A DNA stretch of 64,000 nt from Paenibacillus glycanilyticus (GCF_023715145.1 NZ_JAMBNP010000006.1:186001-250000), one strand, 5' to 3'. Numbered from the stretch's first letter, positions 53,849 to 62,122 are shown. Notes: generated by a model from the letters alone, not told the origin. Translations and numbers: made by a program.

Positions 53849-53877
53849 CCGTTAAACTACCCTTTAACGTAATGAAG
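53849..53877 (+). repeat. Half copy E1 of the core repeat
   Basis: CCGTTAAACTACCCTTTAACGTAATGAAG: a left-hand core (CCCTTTAACGTAATG at 53860-53874) without a matching right half; a small CGGAG/CTCCG hairpin follows. Confidence 0.55.
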
Positions 53878-54072
53878 TACAGTAAAGCGGAGCTTCTCCG
53901 AAGATGTTGGGATGGACGAAAACCGTATAAGAACGCAATGAAGGTTGTGCTGCCCAAAGCAACTGGAACTAGGAAAAGGAAATTTTCGCCTATTTCGACC
54001 ATCGCATCACTAACGCTTATACGGAGTCTCTGAACAGCCTTATACGAGTCATTAATCGTTTAACTCTTTTGA

Positions 54073-54276
54073 AGCCCTGCGAGCCATACAGAGGGACTTA
54101 TAAAGCAACCCAAGCCTAAGTACCAACGGAGGTCAGATAGCTATGATCTGCGAGAGGAAAACTTCCCGATGTTCAAAATGCCACCTGTTGGCGTTGTTCC
54201 TGAGCCAGAAGAAATAACCCTATTAGGAATAGATCTTTCCACCTTGATCGAGAAATTGGAGAAGGGCGAGCTATAA
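54073..54276 (+). pseudogene. C-terminal gene fragment of unknown family
   Basis: An open frame of 67 codons ends in TAA at 54274-54276 and begins after a stop with no usable start codon or ribosome site. The end reads PMFKMPPVGVVPEPEEITLL followed by GIDLSTLIEKLEKGEL, protein-like in composition. It lies among other relics, so it is probably the tail of a truncated gene. I do not recognise the family, and it may be chance. Confidence 0.3.
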
Positions 54277-54382
54277 GCCCTTTTCCACCATAAAATCCGA
54301 ATACCCTATAAAACAAAAAAGCCGCAAAATATGCGACTTCCTTTGCTTGTTTGTCTGCTTATTCATGTTCATATTTCTCTTT

Positions 54383-55630
54383 TCAAGGCTGTATATGCTG
54401 GGTTTGCGCACGCAAATCTGAAATCCGCCTCACGTTCTCCCCCGCCCGGTAGAAGACGATCGCGCTAACAGCGACGAACGCCATTGTCACGAACAGCGTC
54501 GATCCGTCGTAATGGATAAGCATCAATCCGCCGATCCACGGACCTATGAAATGGCCCAAATTGCCGAACGATTGAGCGCCGTAATAGGCTCCCCTCATAC
54601 CATCCGGGGCGATCCGGTCAACAAGCACATTGCCCGACGGATAAGTCAATATTTCTCCAAGCGTAAATACGATCATGGACAGCAGAATCGTTATCCATCC
54701 GACGGAATAAGCGAAGCCGATGTTGCCGAGCGCGTAGAACGAGACGCCAATTGTCAGGGTGACCAGAGGCGTGTACCTCTCCGTCCATTTGGACAACGGA
54801 ATCTGCAAGGCGACGACGGTAATCGCGTTGACGCTCATCATAACCGCGAACAGTGTGACGCCTTCGGCAAACTTCCCCTCCACGTATTGGGACAGCGTCA
54901 CCGTCATTTGCGAATAACCTATCGCCGTCACGATGCCGCCCAGCAAGTAATACCTTAACACGACGTCATTTTTAGCCGCGCGCCAAGCGGACGAAAGGCT
55001 TTTGCCTGCCTTCTGCTCTCCTTCTATTCTCTTGATTCCGAATCGGTTCAGAAGAACATAAAGGCTGCAGACGTAGATGAAATAAATGGCACTCGTAAAG
55101 AGGAAAGGAAGCGTACTGTCTAACGCGGCGAACACCGCGCCCAGCAACGGTCCGACCGACACACCGACGTTGATCGCCATGTATCTCAGTGAGAACACTT
55201 TGAATCGGCGCTCCTTCGGCGTCAAGTCGGCCATTAGCGCCTGCGAGACTGGTTCGTAGAACGATCGGCACAAGCCGTTCAGCAAGCTGAACAAGAAGAA
55301 TAGCACCGCACTATTCGACAGCGCGAAGCCGAGGAACACGGCACTCCATCCGAGCAGCGCGCCGAGCAGGATTTTACGGCGTCCGAACTGATCTGACAGT
55401 GCTCCTCCAATGAAGCCGCCGACCATGCTGGCGAGCGAGCCGGCCCCAATCACGAAGCCGATCATCGCAGGGTTGAGATCGGTGTGCTTGGACAAATAAA
55501 TGGCGAGGAACGGCATGCTCATCGAAGAAGCCGCACGCGCCAAAATCGTACCGACCAATAAGGAATGAACGATTGGATGGTAATCTTGTGCGAACAGCCG
55601 AAGGCGGTCGTACAATCTGGATAACATCAT
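54383..55630 (-). CDS. MFS multidrug-type efflux transporter
   Basis: A 415-residue 12-helix MFS protein. The loop 2-3 motif is GGALSDQFGRRKILL (GxxxDxxGRR/K), and helix 5 carries the FYEPVSQALMADLTPKERR segment of MdtH/YfmO-type drug exporters. The ATG at 55630 has GAGGAG 9 bases upstream; the frame extends a further seven codons. Expression is probably controlled at the dyad at 55658-55686, though no regulator gene is adjacent. Confidence 0.85.
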   Translation of the reverse strand: MMLSRLYDRLRLFAQDYHPIVHSLLVGTILARAASSMSMPFLAIYLSKHTDLNPAMIGFVIGAGSLASMVGGFIGGALSDQFGRRKILLGALLGWSAVFLGFALSNSAVLFFLFSLLNGLCRSFYEPVSQALMADLTPKERRFKVFSLRYMAINVGVSVGPLLGAVFAALDSTLPFLFTSAIYFIYVCSLYVLLNRFGIKRIEGEQKAGKSLSSAWRAAKNDVVLRYYLLGGIVTAIGYSQMTVTLSQYVEGKFAEGVTLFAVMMSVNAITVVALQIPLSKWTERYTPLVTLTIGVSFYALGNIGFAYSVGWITILLSMIVFTLGEILTYPSGNVLVDRIAPDGMRGAYYGAQSFGNLGHFIGPWIGGLMLIHYDGSTLFVTMAFVAVSAIVFYRAGENVRRISDLRAQTQHIQP

Positions 55631-55657
55631 GGCGTTCAGCTCCTCGGACAAAGTTTC

Positions 55658-55686
55658 ACTAAATGAAACTTGGTTTCATATTTAGT
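55658..55686 (-). promoter_or_regulatory. Operator-like dyad upstream of the MFS gene
   Basis: ACTAAATGAAAC and GTTTCATATTTAGT flank a 3-base centre, 28 bases before the start codon. It is nearly symmetric and would suit a TetR/MarR/ArsR-type dimer. Confidence 0.5.
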
Positions 55687-55845
55687 AAGCCTATTGTATT
55701 CGGTTTGTGAGAGGAATTCCACTCTTATTTTTCCAGACTGACCCGTTCCGTTAGAAAGGTACTTTTTTTGTTTTTTTCTACTCATCGAATCCCCCACTTG
55801 AAGGCAGTATATACAGCTATTATTCTCCCCTATATCACGTTATCC

Positions 55846-55926
55846 TTCCCGTTACTGGAACAGGGAGCAGAGCCGCGGCGGCCTGCTCCCTGTTCTGGTT
55901 GAACTATCGTTCTTCGATAGCTTAAC
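55846..55926 (+). repeat. Repeat copy E2 (core-hairpin-core)
   Basis: Left core TTCCCGTTACTGGAA, a 13-bp stem GAACAGGGAGCAG/CTGCTCCCTGTTC, then TTGAACTATCGTTC and right core TTCGATAGCTTAAC, which ends 9 bases before the next gene's stop codon. Confidence 0.8.
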
Positions 55927-55935
55927 TATTAGTTA

Positions 55936-56169
55936 CTAATTGTTGATACGTTTCACTGAAATTTTGGAACCAGTATATCCGATAATAATGCTTAAAATAG
56001 CAAATATAGAAACCTTAAACCAAGATATCTTTGCAATAACATCATCATTTCCTATGTACCTAAACCTATATATTGACCACCACGTCTCATCTGAACCATG
56101 GGAAAAATAGAGCCAGAAGATAAATATTGCAATTACTGCACTAACAAATCCCAATAACTTTGCTCTCAT
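55936..56169 (-). CDS. Small two-helix membrane protein
   Basis: A 77-residue protein with two hydrophobic helices (LLGFVSAVIAIFIFWLYFS and SIFAILSIIIGYTG) and a Trp/Tyr-rich loop. No family is recognised. The ATG at 56169 has AAGGAG upstream; the frame reaches 56298, but that extension crosses a repeat core at 56234-56250 and is unlikely to be coding. Confidence 0.5.
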   Translation of the reverse strand: MRAKLLGFVSAVIAIFIFWLYFSHGSDETWWSIYRFRYIGNDDVIAKISWFKVSIFAILSIIIGYTGSKISVKRINN

Positions 56170-56233
56170 CGGTATCAGCAACTCCTTCGGACAGATAATA
56201 ATACAGTAATTTGCTAAACGTTGGATATACCCT

Positions 56234-56250
56234 CCCGTTAGCCATCCATG
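56234..56250 (+). repeat. Isolated core copy
   Basis: CCCGTTAGCCATCCATG resembles the core of the hairpin repeat, without a hairpin beside it. Confidence 0.35.
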
Positions 56251-56303
56251 CATCTGATATTTGCACCACAGAGCATTAAAGTTAGTTCGTTCTTTCATGG
56301 TAG

Positions 56304-56380
56304 TTGAGAAAACGGCAGCCCATCATGATATGCTGCCGTCGTGTTGTTTTGAACTATAGTTCGCCGTTAGCCTAATGAAC
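56304..56380 (+). repeat. Repeat copy E3
   Basis: Hairpin ACGGCAGC/GCTGCCGT (56312-56339), then TTTTGAACTATAGTTC and right core GCCGTTAGCCTAATG. The left core is degenerate (GTAGTTGAGAAA). Confidence 0.75.
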
Positions 56381-56446
56381 CCTCGATCTATTCCTGGCAG
56401 CAGCAGCGCTCATGCAGACATGCATCTGCATTGAGGCGATTTGTTT

Positions 56447-57079
56447 TTATTTGCGGGTAATTTTATCTTCTTGTGTTTTCTTATATTGTTTATTTGCTTT
56501 AACCGCGAAATATAGATATATCATTATCATAACCGGAAGGATTATCCAGAAAAAGCCTCTAAACAGGGCGAATGGTGTTTCGAAGAGAAAGGCCCTCCAG
56601 AAAGCCGCTCCGTTTAAATCCCATAGTTCTGGAGTAAAATATAACGATTTCGGATCAAGCATTACTCCCGGATCGATCGTGTCAGTAGAAATGAGTGCCG
56701 CCAATATAGGGATGAAGGAACAAGCTAATAGAACCCACATATCCGACAGCCGCTTATACCGGCCGGCTTTGGAGTCGACATCCGAAAAGATCTCTATGCT
56801 TCCCTGTTTGTCTGCTTTCTTAAAATATTGATATCCCGAGCTTTTCGTTCCAGCGATATGTTCCCAGCCGCTGTCCTCAAATAAAGCACAGTAATCCTCG
56901 AAATCCTCCCGCTTTTTGAAAGTGCGGTAATCCATTTTTATAATTGCATTTTCTGGCTTTTGTGATTCGAATTCATAGCTGAACGATGTCTTTTTTGTGA
57001 ATTGGTAACCCTGCCTCGCCATGTCATTTAGCCAGTTTTCTTCTTCGTTGAAGTTAGTAAAGAACTTGATTTTTTTCAT
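56447..57079 (-). CDS. DUF2812 membrane protein
   Basis: A 210-residue protein of the DUF2812 family, regularly encoded next to PadR regulators. The N-terminal half is soluble (FFTNFNEEENWLNDMARQGY, then SGWEHIAGTKSSGYQYFKK); two helices follow at about 120-140 and 175-195. Function unknown; membrane stress or antibiotic response is suspected for such pairs. ATG 57079 follows GGAGGGACC. It lies 17 bases after the PadR stop. Confidence 0.82.
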   Translation of the reverse strand: MKKIKFFTNFNEEENWLNDMARQGYQFTKKTSFSYEFESQKPENAIIKMDYRTFKKREDFEDYCALFEDSGWEHIAGTKSSGYQYFKKADKQGSIEIFSDVDSKAGRYKRLSDMWVLLACSFIPILAALISTDTIDPGVMLDPKSLYFTPELWDLNGAAFWRAFLFETPFALFRGFFWIILPVMIMIYLYFAVKANKQYKKTQEDKITRK

Positions 57080-57096
57080 TCGCGGTCCCTCCATTC

Positions 57097-57408
57097 TCAT
57101 TTCAATCGATCTGTCGTCACGTCAATCATGTGCTTCATTCGCTCAAGGTCAAAGCGCAGAACATCCAACCCTTTGTGGGTAATGGCATACACCTTGCGGC
57201 GGCTGTCCTTGCTGGCCACAGGCTGAATGAACTTCAGCTTTACCAGATTCTCAATCGCGCCATACAGGGTACCCGCTGCCATTCGAACTTGCCCGCCGCT
57301 CAGTTCCTCCACCTTCTGCATAATTAGATAACCGTGCGCCGGCTCGACCACGGCCAACAGAATGTAATAAACGGTTTCGGTCAATGGCAAGTGTTTATCT
57401 CTTTCCAT
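57097..57408 (-). CDS. PadR-family regulator
   Basis: A 103-residue PadR winged-helix protein: YYILLAVVEPAHGYLIMQKVEEL, then GTLYGAIENLVKLKFIQ and RRKVYAITHKGLDVL. It lacks a long C-terminal domain, so it is of the small PadR-s2 type. It is the first gene of an operon with DUF2812 and probably represses it; repeated ACTATAT elements lie in the promoter. Confidence 0.88.
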   Translation of the reverse strand: MERDKHLPLTETVYYILLAVVEPAHGYLIMQKVEELSGGQVRMAAGTLYGAIENLVKLKFIQPVASKDSRRKVYAITHKGLDVLRFDLERMKHMIDVTTDRLK

Positions 57409-57442
57409 GCTTACCCTCCTGGTAATAAACTTTATATCGCAT

Positions 57443-57478
57443 AACTATATTAAGTTAAACTATATAGTCAAACTATAT
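57443..57478 (-). promoter_or_regulatory. Candidate PadR operator region
   Basis: AACTATAT occurs three times (57443, 57458, 57471) and includes the perfect palindrome ACTATATAGT at 57459-57468, about 50 bases before the padR start. Confidence 0.4.
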
Positions 57479-57592
57479 ACAATTCAACTTTATATTGCAA
57501 CACAAGAAAACGGCTATCCAATAGGATGGCCGCTTATTGAGCTCTTGTATTGGCTAGCACTTCTAAGTTTTAGTTGCGGCCATTAGTGTAAT

Positions 57593-57652
57593 CTGCACGT
57601 TACTTCAATGGCGGCAACCGATCGTTCCTAGACTGCTGCTGTTTTATTGAAC
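57593..57652 (+). repeat. Truncated repeat copy E4
   Basis: Left core CTGCACGTTACTTCAATGGCGG, an imperfect GGCGGCA/TGCTGCT hairpin, and only TTGAAC of the right-hand motif. Confidence 0.6.
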
Positions 57653-57700
57653 ACCTTACAATAGTCCAATAACAAGACATTCTAATCTTGCATGTTGCTC

Positions 57701-57731
57701 TTGACTTGGAGTGAACTCCAAGTTGTAGAGT
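57701..57731 (+). promoter_or_regulatory. MerR-type promoter of the SDR-merR operon
   Basis: TTGACT and TAGAGT are separated by a 19-base spacer, the hallmark of MerR-activated promoters. The spacer region contains the perfect palindrome CTTGGAGT-GA-ACTCCAAG (57705-57722). Confidence 0.8.
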
Positions 57732-57772
57732 GATCGTGAGTCAAGTAACTATCACTTATAGGAGGCGTAATC

Positions 57773-58507
57773 ATGAGCACATCAAAAATCGTTTTGATCA
57801 CTGGCGGAAACAAAGGGATCGGCCTTGAGACTGCTAGGCAATTGGGCAAGCTAGGATTCACGATATTGCTCGGTTCAAGAGATGAAGCAAGAGGGCGGGA
57901 AGCGACGGCTACCCTGACGGCCGAGAACATACATGCAAAGGCAATTACTCTGGACATAACAGACTTGAATACCATACAATCCGCAGTAGAGCAAATTGAC
58001 GATCAGTATGGAGCGCTTGATGTTCTGATCAATAACGCTGGCGTGTGCTTTGAAGGAGTTCTTCCTCCGAGCCAACTGGAATTAACGGTTCTAAGGAATA
58101 CGTACGAGACAAATGTTTTCGGCAGTTTTTCTGTCATGAAGGCCATGCTCTCTTTGATTAAAAAATCGCCTGCCGGCAGAATCGTAAACCTTTCAAGCGG
58201 CTTGGCTTCCTTGACCGAGTACAATACCCCGGACTCAGATGCCGAAAAATACGGATTGAATTTGCTCGCCTACATGAGTTCGAAAACGGCCGTCAATGCG
58301 CTAACCGTCTTGTTTGCCAAAGAATTAAAAGATACACCGATCAAGGTAAATTCAGCCGATCCAGGGTACACGGCTACGGATTTGAATGGGCATACGGGTT
58401 ATCGTACCGTTGAACAGGGCGCTTCCATCGTCGTGAAACTCGCCACCCTTCCGAGCGATGGACCGAACGGCGGTTTCTTTGATGAGAACGGCGTGATACC
58501 ATGGTAA
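57773..58507 (+). CDS. SDR family oxidoreductase
   Basis: A 244-residue SDR with TGGNKGIG at residues 9-16, NNAGVCF, the catalytic Ser in NLSSGLASL and YMSSK. The long insertion LTEYNTPDSDAEKYGLN before the Tyr and the SADPGYTATDLN segment resemble carbonyl reductase-like SDRs. AGGAGG lies upstream. With the MerR gene 24 bases downstream and the MerR promoter upstream, it is probably induced by a reactive or toxic carbonyl. Confidence 0.88.
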   Translation: MSTSKIVLITGGNKGIGLETARQLGKLGFTILLGSRDEARGREATATLTAENIHAKAITLDITDLNTIQSAVEQIDDQYGALDVLINNAGVCFEGVLPPSQLELTVLRNTYETNVFGSFSVMKAMLSLIKKSPAGRIVNLSSGLASLTEYNTPDSDAEKYGLNLLAYMSSKTAVNALTVLFAKELKDTPIKVNSADPGYTATDLNGHTGYRTVEQGASIVVKLATLPSDGPNGGFFDENGVIPW

Positions 58508-58531
58508 TACGTCTGGAGGTGCGGCAAAGCG

Positions 58532-58948
58532 ATGGACATTCCCGAAACCGCAAGCTCGATTAAACAGGCGGCTGAATTCACGGGCCTGTCGGAAGATACG
58601 ATCCGCTATTACGAGAAAATCGGCTTGCTTCCATATGCCGACCGCAAAACAAGCGGACACAGAACGTACAGTAAACATCAATTGGATGGCATGGTCTTTT
58701 TAACGAGACTTAAAGCGACCGGAATGACGCTTGAAGAAATGAAGCGTTTCCGTAAGCTTTACGAAAGGGGTGAAGTCACGCTCCCCGAGAGAGTCTCCCT
58801 TCTGATCGAACACAAGAATAGAATTCAGAACGAGATCGAGAGCTTACTGGAGACGCAAAGGATGATTGATTACAAAATCGACACGTATAAAGAGGTCCTT
58901 GTAAATCCAGATTCAAACAAAAAATGGATATCCTCCTCAGCCGATTGA
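58532..58948 (+). CDS. MerR-family regulator
   Basis: A 138-residue MerR protein: HTH SIKQAAEFTGLSEDTIRYYEKIGLL, the wing RTYSKHQLDGMVFLTRLKATGM, then a dimerisation coiled coil and a short C-terminus. It has no Cys in a metal loop, so it more likely senses organic or oxidative signals (AdhR/SoxR-like group) than metals. It autoregulates from the 57701 promoter with the SDR gene. Confidence 0.9.
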   Translation: MDIPETASSIKQAAEFTGLSEDTIRYYEKIGLLPYADRKTSGHRTYSKHQLDGMVFLTRLKATGMTLEEMKRFRKLYERGEVTLPERVSLLIEHKNRIQNEIESLLETQRMIDYKIDTYKEVLVNPDSNKKWISSSAD

Positions 58949-58968
58949 GAGCTTTCTTATTGTTCTTA

Positions 58969-58995
58969 TTGAACTCTTCTGCCCTTTAATCAACG
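58969..58995 (+). repeat. Degenerate right-hand motif and core (E5)
   Basis: TTGAACTCTTCT followed by GCCCTTTAATCAACG aligns with the TTGAACTATAGTTC-core half of the repeat. Confidence 0.5.
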
Positions 58996-59054
58996 TGTGC
59001 CAGTCTAATACTTTATTTTCTTTGAACAAGGATTTCGCCTCCCATTTAAGGAAA

Positions 59055-59142
59055 CCTGCCCTTTACTTCAACAAAGCTGCAGTAGATCCTCCGATCCGCT
59101 GCAGCTTAGTTGATTGAACTATAGTTCTCCGATAGTTGAACG
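59055..59142 (+). repeat. Full repeat copy E6
   Basis: Left core GCCCTTTACTTCAAC, stem AAGCTGCAG/CTGCAGCTT (extended by CAAC/GTTG), then TTGAACTATAGTTC and right core TCCGATAGTTGAACG. Confidence 0.85.
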
Positions 59143-59158
59143 GATTATCTGCAGGTCC

Positions 59159-59403
59159 TTAATAAATCAGGTCTTCTCTGGCTTCAATCCCATGCAATTC
59201 GCAATAAGCTCTATACTTATTAAGAACGGTATAAATATCGTCTTGACCAACAATTTGATCATTCTCATCAAAGTACTGAAGAGCTCCTCCTAATATAAAC
59301 AGAGTTACTACTTCTTCATTTTCTGTTACAAGGGTATGAATGTCACCAGGCGGCTCGAAGATAAAGGTTCCCGGTCCAGCAACCCATTCTCGCCTTCATA
59401 TCT
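59159..59403 (-). pseudogene. 5'-truncated cupin (2,4'-dihydroxyacetophenone dioxygenase-like)
   Basis: The minus strand encodes REWVAGPGTFIFEPPGDIHT, then LFILGGALQYFDENDQIVGQ and a C-terminus ending EAREDLIY with TAA at 59161-59159. This is the second half of a cupin-type dioxygenase-like protein of about 150-165 residues; the first half is gone and an in-frame stop lies just upstream. The break falls within 20 bases of repeat core E7, and the stop is 16 bases from E6. It is one interval of the repeat array. Confidence 0.7.
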
Positions 59404-59419
59404 CCACTTTCCCTAATTT

Positions 59420-59438
59420 CGCCGTTACTTTAATGACC
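59420..59438 (+). repeat. Core copy E7
   Basis: CGCCGTTACTTTAATGACC: a left-hand core with no hairpin beside it. The stop codon of the next gene lies inside it. Confidence 0.65.
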
Positions 59439-59895
59439 GTTTAAATAAATCAATTCTTTCTATTACCCTTTTGCCTTTGTTCATGTTTTGCCACTCAATA
59501 ATCATATAAACCTCACTAATGTTTTCTGATACAAGTGCTTTTCCATCTTTATCTAAGTACGTACCGCCTTCAATTGTTCCAGTGGTCACCTCTGTTAGAT
59601 TTTCGCTCCCTGTTATTGTTTTTTTCTGTATAACTCTGTCGTCGTAATCCATGACAGCATGTACTTCGAGGTCGAAAAAATCAGTAGTATATTGGTTTTT
59701 ATCTTTTATTTTGAGAATTCCGTCGCCTGCTTTAAGAATTTCTGAGGTTATGGAGATTTTATATTGTTCTACTTTCCATGTTTCACTTTCTCCCATCAGA
59801 GATAAATAAGAATTTATTGTTGACTTGTCATTGTTATAGCATCCAGAGAGTACAACAATAAATAAGACCAAGCATAGATATTTAATAACCTGCAT
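59425..59895 (-). CDS. Lipoprotein of unknown function
   Basis: A 156-residue protein with a lipobox (VVLSGC, C19) and an acidic, strand-rich mature part. No family is recognised. GAGGAGTGAGGTGA precedes the ATG. The last three codons and the TAA (RSLK-stop) are formed by the repeat core E7, which suggests that the gene end and the repeat were joined by recombination or have evolved as one unit. Confidence 0.6.
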   Translation of the reverse strand: MQVIKYLCLVLFIVVLSGCYNNDKSTINSYLSLMGESETWKVEQYKISITSEILKAGDGILKIKDKNQYTTDFFDLEVHAVMDYDDRVIQKKTITGSENLTEVTTGTIEGGTYLDKDGKALVSENISEVYMIIEWQNMNKGKRVIERIDLFKRSLK

Positions 59896-59929
59896 TTGTC
59901 ACCTCACTCCTCAGCTGCCGCATTAATGA

Positions 59930-59959
59930 TTGGACTGCAGTTTTCCCGATAGTTCAACG
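59930..59959 (+). repeat. Right-hand motif and core (E8)
   Basis: TTGGACTGCAGTTTT followed by CCCGATAGTTCAACG; 10 bases before the stop of the Nudix gene. Confidence 0.7.
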
Positions 59960-59969
59960 ATTTAGGTAT

Positions 59970-60428
59970 TTAAGTTCTAAGTATATTTGTTTTGCCATTA
60001 AGCAAATCTTCAAAGACTGGTCGTTGGACTCTGTTTATTTGATCCAATGAGATGTCACTAATATTCCAGAACTTTAATTTCAATGATTCACATAGGTCAT
60101 CCTGAAAATAAATTGTATCTCCATCTACTGATAAATGCTCATTGTAATTAGTCCAAGCATTGAAAAGAAACATAACAAAAACTACCTTGTTCCCATCAGG
60201 ATAGGTGTATTCCATTCTTGGGCCACTATATACCGCATAAAATTCATAATCCTTAACAGTTAATCCTGTTTCCTCAATAACTTCTCGAATCATTGTCTCT
60301 TGAATAGTCTCACCTGGATTCATGCCTCCGCCCGGTAATCCCCAATCACCGTAATCGGATCTCTGCTGCAATAAAACTCTACCTTTGCTATCTCTTATAA
60401 TCGCTCCGCCAGTTACAACAATTTTCAT
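59970..60428 (-). CDS. Nudix hydrolase
   Basis: A 152-residue Nudix protein. The Nudix box GGMNPGETIQETMIREVIEE fits Gx5Ex7REUxEExGU in full and ends in TGL. The N-terminus VTGGAIIRDSKGRVLLQQRS and the WGLPGG strand are typical. It should hydrolyse a nucleoside diphosphate linked to another group; the substrate is unknown. It occupies its interval between E8 and E9 alone. Confidence 0.9.
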   Translation of the reverse strand: MKIVVTGGAIIRDSKGRVLLQQRSDYGDWGLPGGGMNPGETIQETMIREVIEETGLTVKDYEFYAVYSGPRMEYTYPDGNKVVFVMFLFNAWTNYNEHLSVDGDTIYFQDDLCESLKLKFWNISDISLDQINRVQRPVFEDLLNGKTNILRT

Positions 60429-60493
60429 TAGCAGGTGACTCCTCTTCTAACTAAGATACAACTTCCATATTAACACATATTGGAAGTAAAATG

Positions 60494-60581
60494 TCTGTTA
60501 CTTCAACAACAAACCGGCAGCGGATCTCTGATCTGCTGCCGGTTTGTTTGACTTGAACTAACGTTCCCAGATAGTTCAACC
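60494..60581 (+). repeat. Full repeat copy E9
   Basis: Left core TGTCTGTTACTTCAAC, a long stem AACAAACCGGCAG/CTGCCGGTTTGTT with inner GATC pairing, then TTGAACTAACGTTC and right core CCAGATAGTTCAACC. Confidence 0.85.
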
Positions 60582-60600
60582 ATCGAACTACACGCGTTCT

Positions 60601-60825
60601 TTAGGAATCAATTTGGTTGTTCTTTTGTTGTTCTGTTTTCCATCTTGAATGTCCAAATATCACTCCAAACACCATGCCAGCGACCAGATCATACCAATCA
60701 TACGGTCGCCCAAACAGTATTCGAAATATACTCATGATTAATAAGTAAACGATTTCTCCTTTTAGGGCTTCTTTTAATAAGAATCGATACTTTCCATTTC
60801 TCAACAATAATTTTAATGATGACAC
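60601..60825 (-). CDS. Small membrane protein
   Basis: A 74-residue protein with a basic head, a hydrophobic segment (IVYLLIMSIFRILFG) and a second short one (LVAGMVFGVIFG), ending in a Gln/Asn-rich tail. No family is recognised. It starts with GTG after GGGGGG. It is the sole gene between E9 and E10; its stop lies 19 bases from E9. Confidence 0.5.
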   Translation of the reverse strand: MSSLKLLLRNGKYRFLLKEALKGEIVYLLIMSIFRILFGRPYDWYDLVAGMVFGVIFGHSRWKTEQQKNNQIDS

Positions 60826-60890
60826 TCCAAAAATCCCCCCAATATAAGCTCGGGTTATTACAATTACATGTTAGCACATATTGGAACTAA

Positions 60891-60980
60891 CCTGCCCGTT
60901 ACTTCAATGAAAAAAGAGGAGCAAATTGCCGTAGCAACTGCTCCAAGTTTCGTTGAACTATAGTACCCGATAGCTTAATG
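60891..60980 (+). repeat. Full repeat copy E10
   Basis: Left core CCTGCCCGTTACTTCAATGA, stem TTCAATGAAA...GGAGCA / TGCTCC...TTTCGTTGAA, then CTATAGTA and right core CCCGATAGCTTAATG. This is the best preserved copy. Confidence 0.9.
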
Positions 60981-60993
60981 CCTCAATTGAATT

Positions 60994-61470
60994 TCAAGCT
61001 AAAACTTCATATTTAGTCCAGCTATTGTTAGTTTGGACTGCTTTCTGTAGTTGACGCAACCCATTATTATTCAAACGATATGCAAGTATCATTTCTTTCG
61101 TTAAGTCGATTACCAATGGATCTCGTAATGCTTCTTCTACTGGTATAAATCTAGCCTCAGAAACCTCATAACCATCGATACAAACAGTACCCGAAGTTAC
61201 TTCCATTTCAAAGACTAAGTATATTCCATGTTCACTGCCGTTCGGAATAGCTCTAATCCCATCTCTCACACCAATAAGGCTTTTTATTTTGGCAGTCAAT
61301 CCACTCTCTTCTTGCACTTCTCTTATTGCGGCTTCCTGAAATGTTTCCCCTTCGTCAACAAAACCTCCTGGTAACATCCAGCACCCATTATTTGCTCCAT
61401 AAGTAACTTTTACAAAAAGAACATGACCATCTTCTACAATTAAACCAGCTGCAGTACAAGATACATTCAT
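60994..61470 (-). CDS. Nudix hydrolase
   Basis: A 158-residue Nudix protein, with the box [20 protein letters not shown] then ESGL complete. The N-terminus begins [22 protein letters not shown] and a [10 protein letters not shown] segment follows the catalytic part. It differs from the other Nudix protein in length and surroundings, so they are not recent duplicates. ATG 61470 follows GAGGT by 6 bases; GTG 61476 is an alternative. The stop lies 13 bases from E10. Confidence 0.9.
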   Translation of the reverse strand: MNVSCTAAGLIVEDGHVLFVKVTYGANNGCWMLPGGFVDEGETFQEAAIREVQEESGLTAKIKSLIGVRDGIRAIPNGSEHGIYLVFEMEVTSGTVCIDGYEVSEARFIPVEEALRDPLVIDLTKEMILAYRLNNNGLRQLQKAVQTNNSWTKYEVLA

Positions 61471-61594
61471 CTCCACACCTCGCCAACTAATTTATGGTAA
61501 TTATAACCTACGAGCATTATAGTGTTAAATAATTAAAACCTATGTCTTTATTTAAATTACCTATAGAAAAAGGAGGGGTGATGATTAAGCATAA

Positions 61595-61637
61595 CTGCCC
61601 GTTAACGTAATGAAGCTGCCATGACGGCAGCTTCATT
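61595..61637 (+). repeat. Repeat copy E11 (left core plus hairpin)
   Basis: Core GCCCGTTAACGTAATG merges into the perfect stem AATGAAGCTGCC/GGCAGCTTCATT followed by six T. The right half is missing and the next gene's stop is 11 bases away. Confidence 0.8.
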
Positions 61638-61648
61638 TTTTAGTGTAA

Positions 61649-62122
61649 TTAATATTGGAACTCAATGTCATGTTCGATACACCATTCAATCACCAATTCC
61701 TTTATCTTGTTTTCCTTGTAGGTATACCATTGCTTATCAATGCCAAATTGTATTATTTTATCTTTAAATCTGCGAAATGCGCCTTTCCCAATAATTGCGG
61801 CATTTAGCGCTTCATTAATCTCTTCATTTTCAAGAGTTGAAATGAACTCTTCTATGAGTTCATTTTCGTTGTATTCGTTTTTTAACGTGAAGTCGACATA
61901 TTTCTCCTGTTCATCCTCAAGTATGCAAATTGCCCTTTGAATGTTCTCTCTTTGCCATTCCGGAAAATTTTCAAGCGGCTGTTCATCTTCAGCAGCTCGA
62001 ATTTCTTCTCTAGTTAACGTAATCACTTCACCTGTTGTTACATCTATATAAGTAAACGTATCCTCAATCCCAATCTCAATCTCGCTGACTAATTCATCTA
62101 AACTGATGGGTACCTTAATCAA
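61649..62122 (-). CDS. UPF0158 family protein
   Basis: A 157-residue acidic protein of the UPF0158 family: TFTYIDVTTGEVITL near the start and the hallmark IGKGAFRRFKDKI with a downstream EWCIEHDIEFQ. Function unknown. A TTG at 62122 is preferred because AAAGGA lies 9 bases upstream and it gives the usual family start; the ATG pair at 62149 abuts repeat E12 and has no ribosome site. It is the only gene between E11 and E12. Confidence 0.8.
   Translation of the reverse strand: MIKVPISLDELVSEIEIGIEDTFTYIDVTTGEVITLTREEIRAAEDEQPLENFPEWQRENIQRAICILEDEQEKYVDFTLKNEYNENELIEEFISTLENEEINEALNAAIIGKGAFRRFKDKIIQFGIDKQWYTYKENKIKELVIEWCIEHDIEFQY

Noticed and set aside
53763-54002. 79-residue minus-strand frame
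   Set aside because: It runs across repeat core E1 and has no ribosome site; probably chance.
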